A DNA stretch of 64,000 bases from contig NZ_CP046400.1 of assembly GCF_009762795.1 (NCBI RefSeq), positions 1,279,501 to 1,343,500 on the forward strand, in the 5' to 3' direction. The notes below the pieces were generated by a model that was not told the origin of the DNA, ran no database searches, and was given only the letters and a program-made list of their open reading frames with translations. This document shows, in pieces, positions 34,879 to 43,200 of this stretch (the first letter of the stretch is position 1; every line of letters begins with the position of its first letter). The position numbers and the translations under genes were made by a program. This stretch comes from Pseudodesulfovibrio cashew. Its GTDB lineage: Bacteria > Desulfobacterota > Desulfovibrionia > Desulfovibrionales > Desulfovibrionaceae.

Positions 34879-35023
34879 CCGCTGACATGGTGTTGCATGT
34901 ACTTGTGATGCAAAAAGCGGAGCCTGTATTGTTGTAGTGCCGGGTAATATATTGTTTTAATGGAATGCTGTAGTCGAACGGCAAAAAGGCGCCCCATACA
35001 ATTCAGTATGGGGCGCCTTTTTG
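34879..35023 (+). ncRNA. Predicted intergenic small RNA (about 145 nt)
   Basis: It begins at the start predicted from a consensus promoter and ends in a strong terminator. The 5' part folds as CCGCT (34879) with AGCGG (34916) enclosing TTGCAT / ATGCAA. No reading frame with a ribosome site lies inside. It has no resemblance to known riboswitch families that I can confirm; the GCGGAGCC..GCCGGGT part is only faintly like a GEMM element and lacks its 5' half. Confidence 0.45.
34983..35023. terminator. Bidirectional terminator
   Basis: AAAAAGGCGCCCCATAC / GTATGGGGCGCCTTTTT, a 17-base perfect stem with a six-base loop. It ends the predicted small RNA on the plus strand and the gene at 35040 on the minus strand. 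Confidence 0.9.
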
Positions 35024-35039
35024 CGAGTTGGAACGATTC

Positions 35040-35438
35040 TTACGCGTTTTCCGTCTTGAACACGAAAAGAGGCAGCTCCGCCAGAGTGTTCCATGCGTCA
35101 CCTTCCTTGACCGCCACCCCCAGGGTGTGGCGGCCTTCCCTGTCCACCTGGAGGCCGGGGAGCTGGAAGTTCATTTTGTGCAGCACGGTCTGTCCGGGCG
35201 TGATCTCCTGGATGCCGAGCAGGGTGGGCTCGCCTTCCGGCGGAGTGAGGGTCAGGGAGACGGTGAACGGGGTTCCCTGGCCGTCCATCTCCCAGAGGCT
35301 GGCAAAGTACACCGGGGGGAGCATGGCCGGCAGTTCCGGGACCACGGCGTGCTCGATGGTCCTGATGAAGGACGTGGAGCTGGAGTCCTTGTCGATGATC
35401 AGGTCCGAGCAGATGAGAGAATAGATAAGGTTGGGCAT
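35040..35438 (-). CDS. Conserved hypothetical protein (DUF6941-like)
   Basis: 132 residues, beta-rich, cytosolic. The opening IYSLICSDLIIDKDSSSTSFIRTIEHAVVPELP and later TPGQTVLHKMNFQLPGLQVDREGRHTLGVAV fit the DUF6941-type beta-sandwich proteins. Function is unknown. It is the last gene of a minus-strand run starting with a LexA-like repressor and a HEAT-repeat protein; the gap to the preceding gene is eight bases. Confidence 0.6.
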   Translation of the reverse strand: MPNLIYSLICSDLIIDKDSSSTSFIRTIEHAVVPELPAMLPPVYFASLWEMDGQGTPFTVSLTLTPPEGEPTLLGIQEITPGQTVLHKMNFQLPGLQVDREGRHTLGVAVKEGDAWNTLAELPLFVFKTENA

Positions 35439-35446
35439 GTGTCTCC

Positions 35447-36442
35447 TTACGGTTTGGTGTGGTGCTTGACCCCTTGCAGGGCCGAGAGCACTTTTTCGGG
35501 TAACGCGCCGACCACGTTCGGGTCAATCTCCACTAGCAGCAGCGCCGCCGCTACCTGCTGGCCGAAGGAGCCCTGCCCGATTGCCCGGCGCAGGGCAGGG
35601 GCAGCAGGAGCGCCGATGTCGGCCAGAGCCTTGAAGGCGAACTGGGCGAGCGGCGTTCCGGGACGGGAGAGCAGGCGCACCAGTACGGGTGCGGCCTTGC
35701 TGCCTATGCGTCCCGGTACGCAGGAGCCTGTCGCGCCGATGAGGGGCAGGTGGTGCAGGGCCACGGCCGGGTCCGGCCCGATAAGATCAACGGCCTCGGC
35801 GATGACGTGCATGGCCCGTTCGTCCTCGGTATCGAGGGCCCGAATCAATGCCGGGATCGCTCGCGATGCCTCCGGGCCTATGGTTCCGAGGAGCCAGGCG
35901 GCCTTGGCCCTGGCAAAGGTGTCTCCGGAGGCGAGGACGTGGCTCAGCGCATCCACTGCTCCCGCGCCCATCAGCCTGAGACCGAAGGCGGCAGCGTTGC
36001 GTACCCGGAAGTCGCTGCTCTCCAACCTTGCCGCAAGCCACGGAGCAGCGTTGCTCCCCAGGATGGCAAGGCCGTGCGCGGCCATGGATCTGGTCGACGG
36101 GTCAGGGTCGCCCAGGGCGCTGAGCAGGGTGTCCGAAGCCAGGCCGGGGTATGGCAGCAGGGCCAGGCCGATGACCGCGCCGCGTCGTTGTGCGGTGGTT
36201 CCTTTCCGGTACAGGGCGGTGAGCGGGGCTTGTGCCTCCTGTCCGTATAGTCTCAACTCCAGAGCGGCTTCGGTGCGTACGGAGCGGTCTTGCGGGTCGG
36301 CCAGCCTGAGCGCGAGGTCCTCCATGTCGGGTAGGGCCGGATGCCCGGCCGAGGCGCTGGCGGCTCCGGTAAGGGAGAGCAAGAGAATTGTACAAAGGAT
36401 CGCGGATTGGCTTAAAGACAAAGTTTGTTTTTTGTCTATCAT
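35447..36442 (-). CDS. Exported HEAT-repeat protein
   Basis: 331 residues. A signal peptide-like N-terminus (about 12-32, ending ASA-G) is followed by HEAT/PBS-lyase-type helical repeats of about 30 residues (for example TRSMAAHGLAILGSNAAPWLAARLESSDFRVRNAAAFGLRLMG-type units, cut here). Such repeats form a solenoid for protein binding. GGAG lies upstream of the ATG. It is 26 bases downstream of the LexA-like gene and eight bases upstream of a DUF6941-like gene. Ligand unknown. Confidence 0.78.
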   Translation of the reverse strand: MIDKKQTLSLSQSAILCTILLLSLTGAASASAGHPALPDMEDLALRLADPQDRSVRTEAALELRLYGQEAQAPLTALYRKGTTAQRRGAVIGLALLPYPGLASDTLLSALGDPDPSTRSMAAHGLAILGSNAAPWLAARLESSDFRVRNAAAFGLRLMGAGAVDALSHVLASGDTFARAKAAWLLGTIGPEASRAIPALIRALDTEDERAMHVIAEAVDLIGPDPAVALHHLPLIGATGSCVPGRIGSKAAPVLVRLLSRPGTPLAQFAFKALADIGAPAAPALRRAIGQGSFGQQVAAALLLVEIDPNVVGALPEKVLSALQGVKHHTKP

Positions 36443-36468
36443 AAAAAGCTCCGGTAAATGCTGATTGG

Positions 36469-37215
36469 CTATTTGCGGCTCATGTCGCTCCAGGCCCAGA
36501 CGACGTTGCCGCCGATGGCCCGGGAAATGTCGCCGTTGTAATCTCGCTCCAGCCGATAGGTGGCGGGGGGGAACTCACGGCTGTTGTCCGAGTAGAAGAC
36601 CAGCTCCAGGTCGTTGTCCAGCCGCTTGGTGCAGACCCGGCGGAGCAAGGTTGCGCCGTTTTCTCCAGGCTCGCGCACGAGCATGATCCTGCCGGCCGGG
36701 GCGGGGTCGCGGTCGTTGCGGTCCACCAGCGCTATGTCCCCCGGTTGCAGGGCGGGCGCCATGGCCTGCTCGCTCCTGTCCACCTCCACGGCCACCAGGT
36801 TGGAGCGGAAGCGGAGCGACTCCTGGTGTCGCCAGACCAGAACCCATCCACCGATTCGTTCCTCCGGGATCAGGCCCGGGTCCGCCGCCACGGCTGCTGC
36901 CGTCAGGGGGACGGCCATGTAGTCCTCGGGTTCCAGGACGGGGGAGTTGCCGTTGTCCCGTCCTTCCGGGGGGCTTTGGAAGCAGACCTCTCTGGCCGCG
37001 TCCCCGGGTTCGTCCCCGAAGGAGACGGTCGCGCCGAGGCGGTCGAGGATATGGCCCAGGGAGTCCGTGTTCAGTCCTCGTTCCTTTTTCAGGAACCGGT
37101 TGAGCTGAGAGGGGTCGATGCCGAGGTCGTCGGCCATGCGCTTGTTGTTGGGGTAGCGCTTTCCCTTGCCGATGCGGCTGTTGAGCGCGTCGCGTACGTC
37201 GTCAGTGAAGCCCAT
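36469..37215 (-). CDS. LexA-like (S24) phage-type repressor with inactive catalytic pair
   Basis: 248 residues: N-terminal helix-turn-helix (NNKRMADDLGIDPSQLNRFLKKERG, about 23-47) and C-terminal S24/LexA-like domain (about 138-245). In LexA the self-cleavage serine sits in G-D-S-M-E-P; here the matching stretch is E-Q-A151-M-A-P, so serine is alanine. The lysine of the V-K-R motif aligns with R192 in TLLRRV. Self-cleavage therefore looks impossible. A likely operator palindrome lies just upstream. It is divergent from two small phage-type genes and probably represses them and itself (inference). Confidence 0.82.
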   Translation of the reverse strand: MGFTDDVRDALNSRIGKGKRYPNNKRMADDLGIDPSQLNRFLKKERGLNTDSLGHILDRLGATVSFGDEPGDAAREVCFQSPPEGRDNGNSPVLEPEDYMAVPLTAAAVAADPGLIPEERIGGWVLVWRHQESLRFRSNLVAVEVDRSEQAMAPALQPGDIALVDRNDRDPAPAGRIMLVREPGENGATLLRRVCTKRLDNDLELVFYSDNSREFPPATYRLERDYNGDISRAIGGNVVWAWSDMSRK

Positions 37216-37297
37216 GCTAGTCTCCGTTGAATGGTGCGGATTTCCACCTGGTTATACACTTTATTGGGCAGATGTCTAAAGATATTTGTCAAAATTT

Positions 37298-37319
37298 GTT
37301 GACTTTTAAATAGTCAAAC
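37298..37319. promoter_or_regulatory. Likely operator palindrome in the divergent promoter region
   Basis: GTTGACT / AGTCAAAC arms around a seven-base AT spacer, lying between the divergent LexA-like gene and the DUF5675 gene. Position and symmetry suit the repressor's own binding site. Confidence 0.45.
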
Positions 37320-37365
37320 GTCTATTAAGGGCGTGTCCAGATCGGGAACTCAGGAGGAAAATAGA

Positions 37366-37779
37366 ATGAAATCATTGGACTTACTTCGAATAGAGCAAGG
37401 CGAAGACGGCACCTTCGGCGTGCTGCGGCTTGACGGCAAGGCCTGGTGCGTAACCCTGGAGCCTCAGGACCTGGGAAACGCCGAGAATGTCTCCTGCATT
37501 CCGGCCGGGCGCTACGTGTGCCGTCGCGTGCATTCACCTCATTTCGGGGAGACATTCCAGATTGCCGATGTGCCGGGCCGCTCGCACATTCTGTTGCATG
37601 CCGGCAATGTGGCCGGAGATACTCGCGGGTGTGTGCTTCTGGGGAGGCGATTCGGTTCCCTGGAGGGGTGTCGCGCCGTGCTCGACTCCGGACGGACCGT
37701 TGCCGAGTTCATGGCAGAACTGGCTGGAGAGGACGAGTTCTCCCTTGTCGTCAGGGATGTCTCCAGGGAGGCGGCGTGA
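37366..37779 (+). CDS. DUF5675 family protein (phage-type)
   Basis: 137 residues with the DUF5675 pattern: short TLE-like strand (CVTLEPQD), SCIPAGRYVCRRV, GRSHILLHAGNVAGDTRGCVLLG. The conserved H, G-N and G-C residues suggest an enzyme-like pocket. The family is common in prophages and some integrative elements; function unknown. AGGAGG precedes the ATG. Its stop overlaps the GTG start of the next gene. Confidence 0.8.
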   Translation: MKSLDLLRIEQGEDGTFGVLRLDGKAWCVTLEPQDLGNAENVSCIPAGRYVCRRVHSPHFGETFQIADVPGRSHILLHAGNVAGDTRGCVLLGRRFGSLEGCRAVLDSGRTVAEFMAELAGEDEFSLVVRDVSREAA

Positions 37780-38024
37780 ACGACTTCTGTCTCAAGGGGG
37801 CCCGCGAAATATGTGATGCCGTGGGCGAAAACCCCAAGAACATCCATGACCTGGTCAAGGAACACGGCCTCCCTGCCTGGAAGCGTGGGGCAAAGGGTAC
37901 CTGGCGCGCCCTGCCGGACGACCTGCGCCGCTGGATACGGGAGCAGCGAGACCGCAACATCGGCCATTTCGTCTATGGCTCCGGATGCGACGAGGACCGC
38001 CTAGCCGGGAGAGACGAATTGTAG
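37776..38024 (+). CDS. Small helix-turn-helix protein (phage-type)
   Basis: 82 residues starting at GTG, which overlaps the previous stop (GTGA) with GGGAGG upstream. The sequence REICDAVGENPKNIHDLVKEHGLPAWKRGAKGTWRALPDDLRRWIREQ has the look of an excisionase or phage DNA-binding wHTH (helix, 'LPAWK' wing, 'W.A...DL..W'). Its 3' end overlaps the convergent lipoprotein gene by 24 bases. It forms a two-gene unit with the DUF5675 gene, opposite the LexA-like repressor. Confidence 0.7.
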   Translation: MNDFCLKGAREICDAVGENPKNIHDLVKEHGLPAWKRGAKGTWRALPDDLRRWIREQRDRNIGHFVYGSGCDEDRLAGRDEL

Positions 38025-38765
38025 GGAACCGTCGCGAGGGATGTTTACCCCTTGCGCGGAAACGGGGAATGTCCAGTTGACCGGATGCCGGATGGACCAG
38101 GAGCCGCTGACTTCGGTTCCGGTTTGTCCGGCATCCCTATGTCCGGCGGAGCAGCGGACCCCTGTCTCGGGCGAGGCCATGGCGATGCGTTCGGCCTCGG
38201 CCAGTCCCTGCTCCAGGCGATCCAGTCGGGAGCGCAGGGGGTCGGGACGGTGCGACACATAGGTGAAATGCGGTTCGGGCCGAGATTTTGCCACTCTGGT
38301 GGGGCGTGGAACCCGCGGTGCGGCCTTTGGCGTAGTGCGCGGCATGGCCCTGACGGCGATTGTTTTCGCCGGGGACGGCAGGGGAGTGCGTTCCTTACGG
38401 ACGATCGGCGGCGGGAGCGTTTCGGCCAGGATTACAGGTCCGGGAACCTCAGCCTCTGCCGCAAGGGGTGGGAGAGAGGGCAGGGCAACTTCCGTCGCGC
38501 CCGCCGTCAGCGTGGGAGCAGGCCTTGCCGGGGGCTCCTCTTCCCCGAACAGGAACTCGACCTTTGCCTCCAGCACCTCATCCGGCGTCCTGCCGTTGAC
38601 CGCGTATTCATAGGAGTATTCCGCCACGGTGTAGGCGGTCCCGGCGTACTGGAGGGGGCCTGTGGTGACCAGGCCGATGCCGCCCAGCAGGCCGCTGATC
38701 AGCAGGCAGCCGGACAGGGCCGGGAGAACGGCGGTGACGAGTATGGCCGGGACGAGACGTTTCAT
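38001..38765 (-). CDS. Pro-rich lipoprotein
   Basis: 254 residues, lipobox LSGC with the acyl cysteine at about residue 20, then a hydrophobic loop (LLISGLLGGIGLVTTGPLQYAGTAYTVAEYSYEYAVNGRTP) that resembles small DUF3568-like lipoproteins. The middle 120 residues are Pro/Ala/Arg-rich and probably span periplasmic space. The C-terminus has a coiled-coil-like LRSRLDRLEQGLAEAERIA. Function unknown. It ends in convergent overlap with the small HTH gene. Confidence 0.65.
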   Translation of the reverse strand: MKRLVPAILVTAVLPALSGCLLISGLLGGIGLVTTGPLQYAGTAYTVAEYSYEYAVNGRTPDEVLEAKVEFLFGEEEPPARPAPTLTAGATEVALPSLPPLAAEAEVPGPVILAETLPPPIVRKERTPLPSPAKTIAVRAMPRTTPKAAPRVPRPTRVAKSRPEPHFTYVSHRPDPLRSRLDRLEQGLAEAERIAMASPETGVRCSAGHRDAGQTGTEVSGSWSIRHPVNWTFPVSAQGVNIPRDGSLQFVSPG

Positions 38766-38882
38766 GCCTCGAAATCTGCATACCGCGTGCCTTTTCCTGG
38801 AAATCCTGCAAAACCGGTCCTGGAAGCGGACGCGTTCGGGACCATGTCCCTCGAAAGGGGCCCTTTCGTCAAAAAACGGGCG

Positions 38883-39260
38883 TCATGGAGCGAGGCTGAA
38901 TTCGTCCTCACCGATGACCAGGCCGGTCACCCTCCGGTGGGCCACGGTTCTGTTCGTGGCCTCCATGTCGAAGTAGCGGATGGTGACGGTCTGTCCGTGG
39001 GCGTCGGCAAGCCGCTCGTACACGGCCTCTTTCATCCTTCCGGGAACCTCGGGGCCGATGACGTAAGCGCCGTCTTCGGTGTCGAGGGCCAGGATGCCTT
39101 CCCCGGCATACTGATCCATGCCGGTGATTCGGGTGGTGACGGAGAGCTCGGGCGTGTCGTGGGGGACGAGAGGCGGGGCCTCCTCGTGGGCGGTCCGCGC
39201 CGCACAGCCTCCGGCCAGCAGCAGGAGGGAGAGCAGGAAAGGCGCGGCGTGCCTGGTCAC
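38883..39260 (-). CDS. Small lipoprotein
   Basis: 125 residues with lipobox LAGGC (C19). The mature part is beta-rich and not recognised. Its start overlaps the stop of the preceding NlpC/P60 gene by four bases, so the two are translated together and may work together in the envelope. Confidence 0.72.
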   Translation of the reverse strand: MTRHAAPFLLSLLLLAGGCAARTAHEEAPPLVPHDTPELSVTTRITGMDQYAGEGILALDTEDGAYVIGPEVPGRMKEAVYERLADAHGQTVTIRYFDMEATNRTVAHRRVTGLVIGEDEFSLAP

Positions 39261-40594
39261 GGCCTGATCTCCGGGCCGGGCAGGGTGGTCATCCCCGAAA
39301 CGGCTTCGATGTAGAGGCCGTCAGGCCGAGCCAGGTCCGGCAGTTCGATGCCCGGCTCCAGGGTGGTGATGACCGCGCGGCCTATGACCTTACGTCCATA
39401 GAGGCCGCTTCGTTTGGTTTTCAGGCCCCAGGCCGCGTGAAGCACCACGGGATCACCGTCCTGCTGCCCGATGTAAAGCATGATGTGTCCCGGCTTGCGG
39501 ATGAGGGACAGGAACGGGGTGGCCGTGGCCGCGATGAACCGTTTCTTGTCCTTTCTCGGCATGCCATCGAGCGGGACGTAGGTCCCTTTTTTGACCTGCT
39601 GGCTGGAGTTGCGCGGCAGGTAAATGCCGAAGGCGGCCATCAGGTCCATGGTCAGTGCCGAGCAGTCCCGGTTTTCATAAAGCCCGCCCCAGCCGTACTG
39701 CCTGCCGAGCATGACGTTTGCCACCTTGGCAAAGTTGGCCGGAGTGGCGGGCAGGGGCCACGGTCGGACCGATTGATCCGACAGTATGGCCTCTTCCAGC
39801 ACGGCGTTGCCCTGTCGGTCCCGCACCGGGATCAGGCAGATGTTCACCTCGCCCTCGCGCCGGGCTACCGGCAGGAGGGTGCCCACGTAGCCGGTGAATC
39901 GATAGAGGCCCTCACGATCCAGGATGGAGAGACCGTCCCGGACCACGGCGGCATAGGCGCCGCTGCGGAATGCGTCCATGACGGTCTTGTCCACCCAGGC
40001 GACATCCCGCACAGGGACCCAGCCGAAGGCGAAACGGGATTCCACCAGCACCCAGGCGCGGTCCGCGCTCAGGTGGGTGGCGTGAAGCGGCGTTCCGGCC
40101 AGGACCAGGGAATTCTGCATGTAGTCGAAGGGATAGCCTTCGCCCGCCAGGCTGAAATCAAAGAACGCGGGGTGGGCCGTGGGCAGGACCCGCATGGCGG
40201 TGTTGGCCACGGCTATGGCCCGCCGGTTCAGGGACGGGTATTCGTCCACGCGGCACTGGCGACGCATCTCGTCCAGCCAGGCCGTCGAGCGGCGCAAGGT
40301 GTTCTCTCCGTACAGGTCCTTGTTCGCATAGGTGGTCAGCCCCCAAAACGCTTCACTCGCCGGATAGCCCGGCTCGTTCCGTTCCCAGGGGGCGAAGTGG
40401 GCGGTCAGGAATCGTTTCGCAGCCGCCTGCTGGACCTTCACTGTCAGCAGCGGCACGTCCGGCGCGAGGCCGTGATACGCCCCGGCGTCCTGAACCAGTC
40501 GGGTCAGGTCGGCCACGGGAGGGCTGACTGTCCGGGGTGAACAACCGACCAGCACCAGGAGCGCGAGGAGGAGGAAACCGAACGTGCGCCGCAT
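39257..40594 (-). CDS. NlpC/P60 family lipoprotein with N-terminal SH3-type domains
   Basis: 445 residues. Lipobox LVGC (C18), an N-terminal stabilising helical region, two SH3-like segments (about 150-270) and a C-terminal NlpC/P60 domain with catalytic C in NRDCSALTMDLM, H in KPGHIMLYIG and a third H in VLHAAWG. The layout matches a gamma-D-glutamyl-diamino acid endopeptidase type known from Desulfovibrio, which trims peptidoglycan stem peptides. The start at 40594 is given by the signal sequence. Overlaps the small lipoprotein gene downstream by four bases. Confidence 0.88.
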   Translation of the reverse strand: MRRTFGFLLLALLVLVGCSPRTVSPPVADLTRLVQDAGAYHGLAPDVPLLTVKVQQAAAKRFLTAHFAPWERNEPGYPASEAFWGLTTYANKDLYGENTLRRSTAWLDEMRRQCRVDEYPSLNRRAIAVANTAMRVLPTAHPAFFDFSLAGEGYPFDYMQNSLVLAGTPLHATHLSADRAWVLVESRFAFGWVPVRDVAWVDKTVMDAFRSGAYAAVVRDGLSILDREGLYRFTGYVGTLLPVARREGEVNICLIPVRDRQGNAVLEEAILSDQSVRPWPLPATPANFAKVANVMLGRQYGWGGLYENRDCSALTMDLMAAFGIYLPRNSSQQVKKGTYVPLDGMPRKDKKRFIAATATPFLSLIRKPGHIMLYIGQQDGDPVVLHAAWGLKTKRSGLYGRKVIGRAVITTLEPGIELPDLARPDGLYIEAVSGMTTLPGPEIRP

Positions 40595-40602
40595 GACCGG
40601 GC

Positions 40603-41178
40603 CTAGTCCTTGAGGTATTTCCTGCCGATGTCGAATCCCTTGCCCACACGTCGGCCCACGGTGTGGTAGTCGCGGGCGCCCGGGGAAAAGATGAGCGGCA
40701 GAATTTTTTCCACGTCGGGGTGCTTGCCGTCGATGAGTTTGTCCTCGTCGCACTTCACGTCCTTGATTTCGCCGATGAGCATGGTGTGGACCCCCACCTC
40801 ATGGGTTTCCAGGAGGGTGCACTCGATGACCAGCGGGAATTCGTCGATGTAGGGGGCGTTGACCACGTCGCTTTTCACGGCGGTCAGTCCGGCTCTGGCG
40901 AGCTTGTCCTCATTCTTGCCGGAGGCCATGCCGAGGTAGTCGGCCTCTGCGGCCATGGCCTCATTGCAGATCGAGATGGTGAACGCCTTGTGTTTCATGA
41001 TGCCCGCATAAGTGTGGCGGGACGGGCGCACCGACACGGTCATGGCGGGAGGCTGGGATGAGGCGATGCCGCCCCAGGCCGCGATCATGGCGTTGGGTTT
41101 GCCGTCCTCGTCGAATGCGCCCACAGCCCAGACGGGAGTGGGTTGGGCCAGGGTTTTGGCTCCGAGTGATTTTTTCAT
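40603..41178 (-). CDS. Flavin reductase-like FMN-binding protein
   Basis: 191 residues of the flavin reductase-like family (split barrel): TPVWAVGAFDEDGKPNAMIAAWGGIAS, TVSVRPSRHTYAGIMKHKAFTISI and the EIKDV strand. Members bind FMN and act as flavin reductases or flavoredoxins; flavoredoxin is known in sulfate reducers. It sits eight bases upstream of the NlpC/P60 gene start on the same strand but has its own ribosome site. Confidence 0.87.
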   Translation of the reverse strand: MKKSLGAKTLAQPTPVWAVGAFDEDGKPNAMIAAWGGIASSQPPAMTVSVRPSRHTYAGIMKHKAFTISICNEAMAAEADYLGMASGKNEDKLARAGLTAVKSDVVNAPYIDEFPLVIECTLLETHEVGVHTMLIGEIKDVKCDEDKLIDGKHPDVEKILPLIFSPGARDYHTVGRRVGKGFDIGRKYLKD

Positions 41179-41329
41179 ATGTCGTTGCTCCTTTTGGTCT
41201 TGAAAGTGACTCCATACCCCATTGCCGGGGGTTTGAACACCGCCTTTAGAGGAAAATGCTTCCTCTCACGGCGCGGATAGTGCCTGACACGCGGATTTAG
41301 TGACCTTCTTGCGGGAATTCCGGGACAGA

Positions 41330-42412
41330 TCAGCGTCTGGAAGGCTTGTCGGACAACTCGCTGAGATGCGGCAGCTTCGGTTCCTTCCGACATATGAGAG
41401 AGTCTGCCAGTGATGCGCACCATCCGCAAGCGCGGCATGCTCCGGAACATTGCGCCGTCTTCTCGAAGAATTCAAGGGGTATCGATGCGTTGGGCAGGTC
41501 GATGCGGTCGGCCAGGTCGCCCATGGCGTCCATGAGGTCCAGCAGGTTGCCGGGATAGTGCCCCTCCAGGTAGGCGTCCACCGCGCGGCCAAGAAAATCA
41601 GCGCCCCTGGTCCTGCCGCAGAGCTTGATTCCGTCCACAATGTCGCAATAGCGTCCCATGTCCTCTGGCCGGATGAAGGGCGAGGCCAGGAGCAGGCCGG
41701 GATCGTCGAGGAAGCGCCGGATGCAGCCCAGGTCGTGGTTTATGGCGAAGGTCCGATCCCGGCACAATCCGGCCACGGACATGGCCAAATGCGCGTCGTG
41801 TGCGGGCTTGTACGGACAGGCGGGCAGGCATCCCTCATTGGCCATGAGCAGGAAGCGCATGCCGGAATAGAGTTTCCGGATTTCACGAACCGTGTCCCGC
41901 AACCGGTTGAAGTCGCGATTCAGGGAGCGGTCCAGGACCAGCCTGGAGGGTTGGCGAAAGGCGGTCCCCGCGATCATGTCCAACATGGCGAATATTCGCC
42001 GGGGAGAGTCGGGCATGGCATTGATGGAGATGACGGCCTCCAGCTTTTCGGCCACGCCGGGATGGGCGTCCGACAAGGCCTGGAGGTAATACGGGTCCGC
42101 GAAGATCAGCCCCTGGATACCGGCCTCGTCCGCCAGGTAGTCGAGCCGTGCGGCGGCGGCAGCCAGGACTTCGGCGGAAAAATAGGCCTCGGGCCGGTGC
42201 AGCCGGGTGTTGAGCAGGACGAACTTGGGAACTCCGTCCAGGGGTTTGAGAGCCCGGGCCAGGTCTTCGGGCGCGTGGCGTTCCATGCGCGGCCTGGCGT
42301 CTGCCAGGGCCGGGTCGAAGAGGCTGAAGTGGACCGAGGCGAGCCGTCCGGTCCGTTCGGCCAGAAACTCCGCGTAGCCGGAGTCCGGCAGGAAGGGTAC
42401 GTCCAGTTGCAT
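41330..42412 (-). CDS. U32-like TIM-barrel protein with C-terminal Cys cluster
   Basis: 360 residues, resembling peptidase family U32/UbiU-UbiV-type TIM-barrel proteins. Clues are a barrel-like first half (FVLLNTRLHRPEAYFSAEVL, GIQGLIFADPYYLQAL), the Cys-containing NEGCLPACPYKPAHD near 230 and C-terminal CSGACRACGWC plus another C, which would fit a 4Fe-4S cluster. U32 members take part in hydroxylation of ubiquinone or RNA and in collagenase-like activity. The start follows GGGAGGA. It overlaps the next upstream gene by one base. Function uncertain. Confidence 0.6.
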   Translation of the reverse strand: MQLDVPFLPDSGYAEFLAERTGRLASVHFSLFDPALADARPRMERHAPEDLARALKPLDGVPKFVLLNTRLHRPEAYFSAEVLAAAAARLDYLADEAGIQGLIFADPYYLQALSDAHPGVAEKLEAVISINAMPDSPRRIFAMLDMIAGTAFRQPSRLVLDRSLNRDFNRLRDTVREIRKLYSGMRFLLMANEGCLPACPYKPAHDAHLAMSVAGLCRDRTFAINHDLGCIRRFLDDPGLLLASPFIRPEDMGRYCDIVDGIKLCGRTRGADFLGRAVDAYLEGHYPGNLLDLMDAMGDLADRIDLPNASIPLEFFEKTAQCSGACRACGWCASLADSLICRKEPKLPHLSELSDKPSRR

Positions 42413-43095
42413 CAGCGTCCTCCCTTGGCAAAGATGGCCGTTGGCTGAATCCATTCGGGCCGGGGTTGGTAGAAGAGACCGTGCCCCTTGTTGGATTTGA
42501 TCCGGGTTTCCCGGAAGGTCAACCCCTTTCCCGATGATTGCGCCGTGGCCTGGCGGCATGACCCTGCGACCATGTCGCTTCCGGCATAGATCGAGTAGAG
42601 GCGGCCCTTGAGCCGTGCCCCCCGCTTCCGCTTCAGGAATTGGTCGAACAGGTAGCCTCCCTGGCCGTGACCGCAGCCTGCCATGATCACGAAGCCCACG
42701 GCGGGGTCGCCAAGGGAGGAGGCGATGAGCAGCGCGATGTGTCCGCCTTTGGAGAACCCGGCAACGGTAATGTTGTCGGGCGGAACGCCGGCAGCCTTGA
42801 GGCGACGGATCTGCCCGATGATTCTGTCAGCGTATCGGTAGGGATTGACCCTGCCCCGCACCTCTTCGATAACCACCAGTCCCCGGTCCTCGTATTCCTT
42901 GACGATATTGTCGTAGAGATAAGGGCCGTAGCGTGGGCTGACGCCATTTTTCCCTGTTTCCTCCAGAATGGCTCCGTGGAGGTAGAAAAGGTATTTGTCC
43001 GTTGTATTGGCCGTCTTGAGTACGGTCTCGAAAGGAGCGGCAAATCCGCTGGCGGCGGTCAGGAGGACCAGAACGAGAGGAACGAGGCGGTGCAT
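42412..43095 (-). CDS. Exported alpha/beta hydrolase-like protein
   Basis: 227 residues: signal peptide to about residue 20 (GFAA-P), the strand YLFYLHGAILE, then nucleophile elbow G-F-S-K-G-G and a final GHGLFYQP with the likely catalytic His. The fold fits esterase/PHB-depolymerase-like hydrolases, but the lid and acid residue are not certain. The ATG at 43095 has GGAG upstream; the ATG at 43107 does not. It abuts the U32-like gene. Substrate unknown. Confidence 0.7.
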   Translation of the reverse strand: MHRLVPLVLVLLTAASGFAAPFETVLKTANTTDKYLFYLHGAILEETGKNGVSPRYGPYLYDNIVKEYEDRGLVVIEEVRGRVNPYRYADRIIGQIRRLKAAGVPPDNITVAGFSKGGHIALLIASSLGDPAVGFVIMAGCGHGQGGYLFDQFLKRKRGARLKGRLYSIYAGSDMVAGSCRQATAQSSGKGLTFRETRIKSNKGHGLFYQPRPEWIQPTAIFAKGGR

Positions 43096-43144
43096 GACAG
43101 GCTCCATGGGCCGGAACGTGGACCCGGCCCGCCGCTTTTAACGA

Positions 43145-43179
43145 GGAAAGGGGTGTGCCCCGTCGACACACCCCTTTCC
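43145..43179. terminator. Rho-independent terminator
   Basis: GGAAAGGGGTGTG / CACACCCCTTTCC perfect stem between the MCP and hydrolase genes. Confidence 0.75.
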
Positions 43180-43200
43180 GGTTAAAGTGGAAAGGAGGGA

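Noticed and set aside
34879-34960. Cyclic-di-GMP (GEMM) riboswitch
   Set aside because: Only the 3' GCGGAGCC..GCCGGGT part is similar; the conserved 5' half of the element is missing and no gene follows in the right direction.
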